From positions 22,627-86,626 of the forward strand of contig JAKOXL010000029.1 in NCBI GenBank assembly GCA_029781045.1: 64,000 bases of DNA. Reading direction: 5' to 3'. This DNA is from Bacillota bacterium (GTDB taxonomy: Bacteria; Bacillota; UBA994; UBA5500). This document shows positions 43,748 to 51,151 of this stretch, one piece after another; position 1 is the first letter of the stretch, and each line of letters opens with the position of its first letter. A program made the position numbers and the translations under genes. The notes below the pieces were generated by a model. It saw only the letters and a program-made list of their open reading frames with translations. It ran no database searches and was not told the DNA's origin.

Positions 43748-44572
43748 TTATCTCTTCTTAGCATCTTGCTGAGCGTAGTATTCGTTCAGAGTCCTATTGG
43801 CCTCAGCCACCCGTTCCGTTAGACCTGGCTCATAGATATCCTCATAAAGAAAATCCTGGATATTAACCCGGGGGCCGTTTACAAGTGGTTTACCATCTCC
43901 CTGCGACTGTTCTAGAACAAAATCGATGGCGTAGAAACGAATCCCTTTCTGATCCATGATGCGCCTTACGTCCAATAGGATTTCGGCAGCCCTTTCCACA
44001 TCGACAGTCTCATCTTCTATGTGCAGCACGATATGCCCTGCGGTCTTTGCCAGATCCATTATGTCATAAGCCTGATCCAGTACCAGTTCCTCTTGTACTA
44101 CCCCGTAATTCGGTCCAAATTCTTTATGCTCGTAATAGAGAGCAATCTCCCCATAACTGATATGGTCTCGGTATGGGAAATCATCGCCGTCAAATACGGC
44201 ATCCACGGCCTTTCTGTACGCGTCAGTGATTCGCTCCCAAGTGTTAAATCTGTCAGCAACTCGGTGCTCAAAGTCATCGTAGAGCACTTGGCCCCAGGGA
44301 GAAAGACGTAGAGTAAAGTGGGTGTCCACACTGGTGGGCGATTTTACATGTACATAATAGCCGCCCGACTTGAAATCGAAGCTGGCCCTTTCCAACTCCA
44401 GATCCAGATGGGGATAGGTGATAGCCACATACTCCTTAGCGGAGCGATTGGCCAGCCAACGAGAGACTGGATTCCCCACCAAACTATTGGCAAACCAAAG
44501 CAGCCCGGCAATAAGAGTCAGGGCGAGTAGGGCGGCTCCAAGCCGCAGAATTCGCTTAACTGATCTGGGCAT
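43748..44572 (-). CDS. YfjL-like membrane-anchored protein of an ECF sigma operon
   Basis: 274-aa protein with one N-terminal transmembrane helix (about 10-32), then an outside domain. Stretches such as GNPVSRWLANRSAKEYVAITYPHL, YVHVKSPTSVDTHFTLRLSPWG and the later ISYGEIALYYEHKEFGPNYG match YfjL-type proteins of Bacillus as I recall them. ATG 44572 is chosen because AAGGAGG lies nine bases upstream; ATG 44581 abuts that site. The start overlaps the anti-sigma gene. Probably a target or co-regulator of the sigma factor. Function unknown. Confidence 0.75.
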   Translation of the reverse strand: MPRSVKRILRLGAALLALTLIAGLLWFANSLVGNPVSRWLANRSAKEYVAITYPHLDLELERASFDFKSGGYYVHVKSPTSVDTHFTLRLSPWGQVLYDDFEHRVADRFNTWERITDAYRKAVDAVFDGDDFPYRDHISYGEIALYYEHKEFGPNYGVVQEELVLDQAYDIMDLAKTAGHIVLHIEDETVDVERAAEILLDVRRIMDQKGIRFYAIDFVLEQSQGDGKPLVNGPRVNIQDFLYEDIYEPGLTERVAEANRTLNEYYAQQDAKKR

Positions 44573-45104
44573 TCGGTTCATCCTCCTTCCCTAAGGCAAA
44601 AGCTATCAGGAAAGCTATCAGCGTACCTATGGCGCCGAGCCCCGCATAGATTAATCCCCAAAACAGGGGGCCTAGTAGTACCACCTGTAGCTGAATCTCT
44701 CCGCCGAGCAAGTATTTGCAGAGATACCAGACATAAACGAAAGGTAACATGAGCAGTGGCACCAGATAGGACTTTCTTCGCAGCCAAACATAACCGAGGG
44801 CGCCAACGGTAGGCATGATGATAGAATTGTAGAACACTAGACTAGAATCGGATAGACCAACTCCTATTAGCGCCCCTAACGTCACTATGAAACCGATGGC
44901 AAATGCCAGCTTTCTCCTGAGCAGAGTAATTACTCGTTTGTCGTTCAACTGTGGCTTATCGGGACCGGAAACCTCAAAGACCTGTCGACAGCTGGCACAC
45001 TCCCTTATGTGTTGCAGAACGGCTTGGCGGCTAGCGCTACTGGCAACGGCATCCTTGACGAGAGGTATCAAGTCTAGGCAAACTGGGCAGGAAATCTCAT
45101 TCAT
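44556..45104 (-). CDS. Zinc-finger anti-sigma factor, membrane-bound
   Basis: 182 aa. N-terminal zinc-finger region SCPVCLDLIPLVKDAVAS ... LQHIRECASCRQVFE with the C-x2-C and H-x3-C-x2-C pattern of ZAS-type anti-sigma factors, though with the first pair shifted to the very N-terminus. Four hydrophobic helices follow (about 65-170). It would hold the ECF sigma factor at the membrane. It overlaps the sigma gene by 8 bp and the YfjL-like gene by about 17 bp. ATG 45104 has AAAGGAGGGGG upstream. Confidence 0.82.
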   Translation of the reverse strand: MNEISCPVCLDLIPLVKDAVASSASRQAVLQHIRECASCRQVFEVSGPDKPQLNDKRVITLLRRKLAFAIGFIVTLGALIGVGLSDSSLVFYNSIIMPTVGALGYVWLRRKSYLVPLLMLPFVYVWYLCKYLLGGEIQLQVVLLGPLFWGLIYAGLGAIGTLIAFLIAFALGKEDEPNAQIS

Positions 45105-45597
45105 AATAAACCCCCTCCTTTACAAGTACATCGCGAACTCGCTTTCTGGCCCTATGTTCGATCACGCGGGCTGAACTTTCGGAGATGCCGTGTTTCTTGG
45201 CGATTTCCAGGAAAGAATAACCCTCTATACGCATCAGTACTATATCTTTGGTGCGAGCAGGCAGCTCATCTAGTAGAGCGAGCAAGTGGCGAGCCATGTC
45301 TCTGTTGATAGCTGTGTTTTCCACTTCTGCTCCATCAGTCAGATAGCGCTCGGCCAAGTCAGTAAGGGAGACGGTAGGCTTTTCTCTTCTTAAGTGCTCA
45401 TACCATTTATGTCGGGCAATAGAGAAGAGCCAAGTCTTGATATGGGCATCACCCTGAAACCGAGGTAGGGAGACGATGGCACTAACGAACGTATCGGACA
45501 GTAAGTCTTCTGAAAGGAGGGAATCATGGGTTAGGCTCAGCAAGTAGGCGTATACCTCGTGTTTGTATTCCTCGTATAAACGTTTGATAACCAGCAT
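45097..45597 (-). CDS. ECF-type RNA polymerase sigma factor
   Basis: Extracytoplasmic-function sigma factor, 166 aa. Sigma-70 region 2 at about 5-70 (YEEYKHEVYAYLLSLTHD, SEDLLSDTFVSAI, IKTWLFSIARHKWYEHLRR) and region 4 at about 105-158 (LLDELPARTKDIVLMRIEGYSFLEIAKKHGISESSARVIEHRARKRVR). ATG 45597 has AAAGGAGG four bases upstream; the frame to 45657 is an extension without similarity. First gene of the sigma, anti-sigma, YfjL-like operon. The signal is probably envelope stress; the regulon is unknown. Confidence 0.93.
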   Translation of the reverse strand: MLVIKRLYEEYKHEVYAYLLSLTHDSLLSEDLLSDTFVSAIVSLPRFQGDAHIKTWLFSIARHKWYEHLRREKPTVSLTDLAERYLTDGAEVENTAINRDMARHLLALLDELPARTKDIVLMRIEGYSFLEIAKKHGISESSARVIEHRARKRVRDVLVKEGVYYE

Positions 45598-46159
45598 TAT
45601 TCCTCCTTTCAGTGTATTAGTGTCACACTGAGGCGATTTGTTACAGCTGGACAGCAAGATGATGGGCTGCTCAACCGCGCAGGTCTAGAGGGGGTAAACC
45701 TGGGGGAGAATAGACCAGCTTGTCAGCGGCCAACTTATTCCCATAGGCCAGACTCCAGGGAGCAGAGAGCCAATGACCGACAAACAGGCTATGGCCGCCC
45801 TGCCCGTTCTTGGGGGTAAGTGGTCCGGCTGGGCCGCAAGTAAATAGAGTAAACAAGAGGGCGGCAGCAAGAAGGAGAGGGTGGCAATACACCCAGTTAA
45901 CGAATGGTAGCCGGAATACAGAATAGGATGCATCCTGACAAAGAATAGGTAAGGCAGGTTACAATCGGTAGCATCACTAATAATTGTCTTTACGTGACTA
46001 GTTTAGCAAAAGTCTTCATGGCTAGCCCGTGGCAAAGAGTCTGATAAAGCGCTAGTCAGTCCAAAATCAGGCAGGCTAAGGCAAGTTGGGAAGGGATATG
46101 GCCAAAGCGGGTCGAAGTCTAAGTGAAACCATTATGCAAAAGGCGAGAGTGATGTAATA
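45598..46159. other. 562-bp gene-poor region between divergent operons
   Basis: Must contain promoters for the sigma operon (minus) and the SpoIIE-type operon (plus). Two overlapping minus-strand frames (45671-45892 and 45685-45933) start with hydrophobic stretches but have no ribosome site and conflict with each other; I do not call either. The G+C-rich part 45680-45880 could hold a structured RNA, but it matched none I know. Confidence 0.4.
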
Positions 46160-46861
46160 ATGGATGTTAAGCTGGCTATGGCCAAGGTCCATAAGTATGC
46201 CGTGTCAGAGAGCGGTGATACCTTTGAAATAACAGAGCGGCCAAAGGGTGGACTATCGCTGATCTTGGCCGACGGTCAAGGTAGTGGACGTTCGGCCAAA
46301 CAGAACAGTAACTTAGTGGTAGCGAAGGCAGTAGCTATGATTGGCGAAGGCGCCAGAGACGGGGCGGTTGCGCGAGCTGTCCATGACATGCTTTACGCTG
46401 CCAAGGACGGTAAAGTTTCTGCCGAGCTATTAATTGTTTCCGTCGACACGTCCAGCAATACCCTGGTTATCTCTCGTAACACATCTTGCCCTGTAGTAGT
46501 GTATCGGCATGAAAAGGCTTCCAGTCTGCCAGGAGAGGGCAGCCCTATAGGTGTTCATGCCATTACCAAGCCGCGTATCGATGTCTTGCCGCTGGAACCG
46601 GTCACTACTGTTCTTGGCTTTTCTGACGGTATTTGGCATGCAGGGCGCCAGAGTGGTCAGCAATGGACGGTTGAACAGCTGTCCCAGTTAACAGCCAGTC
46701 TTGTCAGCGACCCAGTGACACTGGTGGAGACGGTTCTAACCCAATCTATAGACCGCGACCAGGGTAGACCCAGAGATGACATGACGGTCTTTGCAGTTTC
46801 GGTGCTCGCCCGCGCAACGGATGACAAAACTCGCAGGCTGTCAGCCAGCTTTCCTGTTTGA
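46160..46861 (+). CDS. SpoIIE/PP2C-type serine phosphatase domain protein
   Basis: Single-domain phosphatase, 233 aa, no sensor or membrane part. Metal-binding Asp in LADGQGSGRSAKQNS (the SpoIIE form of the DG motif) and FSDGIWHAG. The C-terminal RDDMTVFAVSVL keeps the paired Asp of the family. Probably removes phosphate from serine or threonine of a partner such as an anti-sigma-antagonist. Next gene starts 17 bp later, then an HD protein that overlaps, so it is the first of three in a putative signalling operon. Confidence 0.85.
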   Translation: MDVKLAMAKVHKYAVSESGDTFEITERPKGGLSLILADGQGSGRSAKQNSNLVVAKAVAMIGEGARDGAVARAVHDMLYAAKDGKVSAELLIVSVDTSSNTLVISRNTSCPVVVYRHEKASSLPGEGSPIGVHAITKPRIDVLPLEPVTTVLGFSDGIWHAGRQSGQQWTVEQLSQLTASLVSDPVTLVETVLTQSIDRDQGRPRDDMTVFAVSVLARATDDKTRRLSASFPV

Positions 46862-46877
46862 CTTCAGGAGGAAGGTA

Positions 46878-47273
46878 GTGGAGTGTATGTCCAAGGATGC
46901 TAGGGAGCTACTAATAGGCGTTGTCGGCAATTGCGCTGCTGGCAAGACCACTTTGGTGGAAGGATTGAAGCGGCGGGGCTATCAGGCCGTCAACATACCT
47001 CAGGAGCATAGCGTAACACCCAGGTTCTGGCGCAAGTTTAACGTGGATTTCCTAGTAATGCTCTCTTGCACACTGGCCAGTGCTCAGGCACGGCGTCAGG
47101 TTCCTTGGGGTCAGGAGCGCCTGGATCAACAGGCCGCCATACTTGCAGATGCTAAGGATAACTGCCATCTATACCTGCCGACCGACGATTATACAATTCC
47201 AGAGGTACTAGAGCATGTGATCCAGGTTTTCGAAGCATGGAAGCACAGGGAGGAAAGAAATGGAACGGCGTGA
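46878..47273 (+). CDS. Small P-loop nucleotide-binding protein
   Basis: 131 aa. Walker A GNCAAGKT at 17-24 (Lys23) in LIGVVGNCAAGKTTLVEGLKRRGY-type context. A later stretch VDFLVMLSCTLASAQARRQ may be the Walker B strand, but a clear acidic end is not seen. GTG 46878 has AGGAGG six bases upstream; ATG 46887 is the alternative. The protein resembles small kinase or GTPase-type folds, but no base-specific motif (NKxD) is visible. It overlaps the HD gene by 14 bp. Function unknown. Confidence 0.7.
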   Translation: MECMSKDARELLIGVVGNCAAGKTTLVEGLKRRGYQAVNIPQEHSVTPRFWRKFNVDFLVMLSCTLASAQARRQVPWGQERLDQQAAILADAKDNCHLYLPTDDYTIPEVLEHVIQVFEAWKHREERNGTA

Positions 47274-47931
47274 GTTAACATTAGAAGATGTGAAGCAGCA
47301 GCCGAAGGCAAAGGCCTATATACAAGCTGGTAATATGCATCTGGGTGCCTTAGGTTTTACTGACCATGGTTTACGCCACGCTACGTTAGTATCAACGATA
47401 GCGAGACAGATCATACAGCGGCTGGGTTTTGGAGAAAGAGAAGGGGAGTTAGCCGCCATTGCCGGTTACCTACATGACATAGGGAATGTCATAAGTCGAC
47501 AACAGCATGGCCAAACGGGAGCGCTGATTGCCATGGAGTTGCTGGAGAGTATGGGCATGGACTTCGAGGAGATTGCCACTATTTGTGGGGCCATTGGTAA
47601 TCATGAAGAGGAATATGGGGAACCGGTGAACAGGGTAGCGGCAGCCCTCATCCTAGCCGACAAATCTGACGTACATCGCTCAAGGGTGCGCAATCCGGAA
47701 ATAGCCAGCTTTGACATCCATGACCGGGTGAATTACGCTGCTACCCATTCCTTTCTGCGGGTGGATGAAAGTCTGCGGACGATTACGTTGGAGCTAGCCA
47801 TAGATCCCCAGGTTAGCTCCATAATGGACTACTTTGAAATCTTCCTGACCCGGATGGTAATGTGCCGTCGAGCCGCTAGTATGTTGGGTGCCACCTTTTC
47901 TATCATTATCAACAATTCCAAGTTGCTGTAA
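47260..47931 (+). CDS. HD domain phosphohydrolase
   Basis: 223 aa, soluble. HD-domain metal ligands: His36 and His40 in TDHGLRHATLV, then His72-Asp73 in YLHDIGNVIS. Later histidines in HGQTGALIAMELL and NHEEEYG, and Asp in ILADKSDVHRSR complete an HD set. The C-terminal part (about 150-220) has a beta-rich region (INYAATHSFLRVDES type). Likely acts on a nucleotide or second messenger. Third gene of the SpoIIE, P-loop, HD operon. A terminator-like hairpin follows. Confidence 0.85.
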   Translation: MERRELTLEDVKQQPKAKAYIQAGNMHLGALGFTDHGLRHATLVSTIARQIIQRLGFGEREGELAAIAGYLHDIGNVISRQQHGQTGALIAMELLESMGMDFEEIATICGAIGNHEEEYGEPVNRVAAALILADKSDVHRSRVRNPEIASFDIHDRVNYAATHSFLRVDESLRTITLELAIDPQVSSIMDYFEIFLTRMVMCRRAASMLGATFSIIINNSKLL

Positions 47932-47941
47932 GAAAGAAAAA

Positions 47942-47966
47942 GGCCCTCGCGGTAGCGCGAAGGCCA
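47942..47966 (-). terminator. Terminator of the 31-aa peptide gene (also after the HD gene)
   Basis: On the minus strand GGCC-TTCGCG-CTAC-CGCGAGGGCC forms a stem with one mismatch; TTTTTC follows, so it is best as a minus-strand terminator. On the plus strand it lies 10 bp after the HD stop but lacks a T tract. Confidence 0.65.
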
Positions 47967-47983
47967 TTCTGGTATTATTATGC

Positions 47984-48079
47984 TTACTTCTGGGCGCCAC
48001 GGTCGAAAAGACGGCCACTTTCGGAGAACAGCAAGAGGGGCAGACCGAAACCTAGAAGTGCGATTAATAGCTTCGTCAT
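47984..48079 (-). CDS. 31-aa single-pass membrane peptide
   Basis: Very short gene that is easy to miss. ATG at 48079, stop TAA at 47984. The product is a hydrophobic helix with a basic start (MTKLLIALLGFGLPLLLF) and a polar tail (SESGRLFDRGAQK). A GTGAGGTGAG ribosome site precedes the ATG. Upstream is a good promoter (48110-48139), and a terminator follows. This complete unit argues that it is expressed. It could be a small membrane regulator, a toxin of type I kind, or a sporulation peptide. No family recognised. Confidence 0.6.
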   Translation of the reverse strand: MTKLLIALLGFGLPLLLFSESGRLFDRGAQK

Positions 48080-48109
48080 ATGGCTCACCTCACAATCTTT
48101 GTTACTTCG

Positions 48110-48139
48110 ATTATAGAATAGTCTCCAGAGAGGGGTCAA
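48110..48139 (-). promoter_or_regulatory. Sigma-A type promoter of the 31-aa peptide gene
   Basis: On the minus strand TTGACC (48139-48134), 18-bp spacer, TATAAT (48115-48110). The start codon is about 30 bp further on. Confidence 0.7.
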
Positions 48140-48528
48140 CGTCTAGTATACATAATGCAAGAAGTCGCACATGTCTTTCTTAAAACAATCATGTTAATTA
48201 ACACAATACTCAATGCCAAAAAGTTACAGTTCTGTAACTATGGATAGCAATACATGGCAATAGTGTCAGGAAAAGGCATGAATTTGCTGTGAAGCTGTTA
48301 GTATTGTTTTTATAATAAGAACGAAGTGGGAACAAAATGGCAAGAAGCCGCTCTGGGCAGCCATTATTAAGGTTTTATTTCCTTCCGTTTGGAATGCCTT
48401 ATGTGTGTCTGTGAGTCCCTAAACTACGTGGGCTTGGACTGGCATTGGGATAAGACATGCGAATGAGCACAAGACAGTTTGCTATAATTCTAAGCGAGAT
48501 GGTCATGCCGGAGGAGAGGGGAGAAGGT
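48140..48528. other. Intergenic region upstream of mutS
   Basis: 389 bp, AT-rich on the left. A 16-bp perfect palindrome GTTACAGTTCTGTAAC lies at 48223-48238 and may be an operator. TATAAT-like boxes at about 48310 and 48482 are candidates for the mutS promoter. No gene is seen; the in-frame extension of mutS to 48457 lacks similarity. Confidence 0.45.
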
Positions 48529-51150
48529 ATGAGCAAGTACTCACCAATGATGCAGCAATACTTAGATATAAAGGCTAAATATCAGGATTGTATTCTGTTT
48601 TTCCGGTTGGGCGATTTCTACGAAATGTTTATGGAAGACGCGGAAGAGGCTGCGCGAATTCTGGGTATAGCGCTTACTGGTAGGGATGCGGGAGCTGCAG
48701 GGCGAGTTCCCATGTGCGGTGTCCCCTATCATGCAGCGGATACGTATATTGCCAAGTTGATCGTTCACGGGAAAAAGGTAGCCATTTGTGAGCAAGTAGA
48801 GGATCCAAGTCAAGCTAAGGGTTTAGTGGACCGGCAGGTGGTGCGGATTATTACGCCTGGCAGTGTTCTAGATGCCTCCATGTTGGAGGGTGATCGGCCT
48901 AATTATTTGGCTGCTCTTTGTCGCGATGGGAATAGTTTTGGGTTGGCCCTGGTGGAACTATCAACTGGTGAAGTGATGGTTGACTCCTACAGCGGTAGAA
49001 GTGTGCCGCAGCAACTGATCGATGACTTCTTGCGCTTATCCCCTGCTGAGTTGGTTCTAACCAAGAACTTGGCGGAGGACGAGACAATCCAGCGTTTGGC
49101 ACAACTGGCTGGCGTAACTGCTTGCACCCCAATAGATAGTAGTCACTTCGGGTTGGCTAAAGCGCAACGGGTCTATGCGGAACAGTATCCCATGATGACC
49201 AGCGCAGATCTGCCCAGCTCAGCGCTGCAGGCACTAGGAGCAGCCTTGCACTATCTACAAGAAATGCAACAGAGTAGCTTGCCCCATCTGAAGCTGCCAC
49301 GCCGAGTCGCGAGTAAAGATGTAATGCATTTGGACGCATCTACCTGTCGTAATCTGGAGTTGCTGAAAGGCAGCCGCAGCGAAAGCAGTGCCGGGTCGCT
49401 CTTGGCTGTTCTAGATCATACAACCACTGCTGTAGGAGCTCGTGAACTGAAGCAGTGGATTACTCAGCCTCTCTACACGGTGGAGGGCATTGAGAGACGA
49501 TTGGAGGCGGTCGAGGAGCTCAGCAGCCACCACATGCGGCGTCAGCAATTGCGGGAGCAATTGCGGGAGTGTTACGATCTGGAGCGTTTGGCCAGTCGCG
49601 TGGCCACCGGCGTGGCTAATCCCCGCGACCTTCAGGCTTTGGGCTGTACTCTCCATTTGTTGCCGGTCTTGCGCTCCCTACTGGATGAGTTCCAAGCTCC
49701 CTTACTGCAGCAAATTAGACAGGAGTTGCTGCCTATGCCAGAAATAGCTGACTTGCTTACGGGGGCCTTGTTGCAGGATTTGCCTGTAAGCATTCGTGAA
49801 GGAGGCATCTTTGCTCCCGGCTATAATGAACAACTGGACCAGCTCCGCTATGCAGCGGAGAATGGGAAGCAATGGTTAGCCCAGCTGGAAGCAAAGGAGC
49901 GGGAGCGGACTGGAATTAAGTCGCTAAAAGTTGGCTATAACAAGGTATTTGGCTATTACCTGGAAGTCACAAGGGCCAATTTGGACCAGGTTCCACCTCA
50001 TTACGTACGCAAACAGACCCTGGTGAATGCGGAGCGGTTTATCACCGATGAGTTAAAGTCGAGAGAAGACGCTATCCTAGGTGGGGAAGAGAAGCAGCGC
50101 CTTTTGGAATATGAGCTGTTTCTCGAACTTAGAGAGAGAGTCGCAGCCTATGTGCCGGCAATACAGCAGAATGCTCACCTAATAGCCCAGTTGGACTGCT
50201 TGCAGTCATTGGCGGAAGCGGCGGTACGCAACCATTATGTGCGCCCGCAGCTGGCCACCGATGGACGCATCAGAATCGCTGGTGGGCGTCATCCTGTGGT
50301 GGAACAAGTGGTGGGCAGGAACCGGTTTGTACCCAATGATCTGGATCTGGACAACGGCGAAACGTTGATCATAACGGGTCCTAACATGGGAGGTAAGTCC
50401 ACCTATATGCGGCAGGTGGCTTTGATTGTGCTCATGGCCCAAATGGGTAGTTTTGTGCCAGCCAAGAGTGCCCAAATAGGCTTGGTTGATCGTATTTTTA
50501 CTCGGGTAGGAGCAGCTGACGATCTCTTTTCCGGCCAAAGCACCTTTATGGTAGAGATGATGGAAAGTAAGGTGGCCTTAACGGAGGCAACGGGCAATAG
50601 CCTGATCTTGTTTGACGAGTTGGGGCGTGGAACAAGTACCTTTGACGGGATGGCTTTAGCTTGGGCAATTATTGAGTATGCTCACAATCATCTGGGGGCA
50701 AAAACTCTTTTCTCAACCCACTATCACGAGTTGACAACATTGGCGGAACGACTACCTAGGGTGCGTAATGTATGCTGCCAAGTGGTAGAAGAGAAGGGTG
50801 AGTTAGTCTTCCTGCGACGCGTAACGCCGGGCAGAGCTGATCGCAGCTATGGTATTAATGTGGCAAAGATGGCCGGTTTACCCTTGCCCGTTGTACAGCG
50901 GGCCCGACAGATATTGCAGAGAATTGAGCAACGAGCCCCGGCCGACTTTGGAGCGCTGCAGCTCACCTTTGGTGATTTTCTTTTGGATGAGGCAGCTCTG
51001 CAAGCCGCGGCCAGCAGTGAGGTGATGCCGCCACAGCATAGGCAGATCATTGAAGAGCTGGCGGCCATTGATCCCAACCATCTTACGCCACTGGAAGCTC
51101 TAAACCTGATTTCCGCTTGGTGCCATCTCTATTTGGAAGGAGAGAAGTAG
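48529..51150 (+). CDS. mutS: DNA mismatch repair protein MutS
   Basis: Recognises mismatches and starts repair, 873 aa. Mismatch-binding domain near the N-terminus with the Phe-x-Glu motif in LFFRLGDFYEMFMEDA (Phe and Glu of FYE). ATPase: Walker A GPNMGGKST at 617-625, Walker B LILFDELGRGTSTFDGMAL, and ETLFSTHYHEL (here KTLFSTHYHEL). ATG 48529 has GGGGAGAAGG before it. mutL begins 1 bp after the stop region, so they are coupled. The cluster mutS-mutL-miaA-hfq-spoVK is typical of clostridia. Confidence 0.97.
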   Translation: MSKYSPMMQQYLDIKAKYQDCILFFRLGDFYEMFMEDAEEAARILGIALTGRDAGAAGRVPMCGVPYHAADTYIAKLIVHGKKVAICEQVEDPSQAKGLVDRQVVRIITPGSVLDASMLEGDRPNYLAALCRDGNSFGLALVELSTGEVMVDSYSGRSVPQQLIDDFLRLSPAELVLTKNLAEDETIQRLAQLAGVTACTPIDSSHFGLAKAQRVYAEQYPMMTSADLPSSALQALGAALHYLQEMQQSSLPHLKLPRRVASKDVMHLDASTCRNLELLKGSRSESSAGSLLAVLDHTTTAVGARELKQWITQPLYTVEGIERRLEAVEELSSHHMRRQQLREQLRECYDLERLASRVATGVANPRDLQALGCTLHLLPVLRSLLDEFQAPLLQQIRQELLPMPEIADLLTGALLQDLPVSIREGGIFAPGYNEQLDQLRYAAENGKQWLAQLEAKERERTGIKSLKVGYNKVFGYYLEVTRANLDQVPPHYVRKQTLVNAERFITDELKSREDAILGGEEKQRLLEYELFLELRERVAAYVPAIQQNAHLIAQLDCLQSLAEAAVRNHYVRPQLATDGRIRIAGGRHPVVEQVVGRNRFVPNDLDLDNGETLIITGPNMGGKSTYMRQVALIVLMAQMGSFVPAKSAQIGLVDRIFTRVGAADDLFSGQSTFMVEMMESKVALTEATGNSLILFDELGRGTSTFDGMALAWAIIEYAHNHLGAKTLFSTHYHELTTLAERLPRVRNVCCQVVEEKGELVFLRRVTPGRADRSYGINVAKMAGLPLPVVQRARQILQRIEQRAPADFGALQLTFGDFLLDEAALQAAASSEVMPPQHRQIIEELAAIDPNHLTPLEALNLISAWCHLYLEGEK

Positions 51151-51151
51151 G

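Noticed and set aside
45600..45900. Structured RNA such as RNase P or 6S RNA
   Set aside because: None of the conserved cores (for example GAGGAAAGTCC) is present.
45671..45933. Minus-strand frames with hydrophobic starts
   Set aside because: They overlap in two phases, have no ribosome site, and no known similarity came to mind. Could be reviewed with comparative data.
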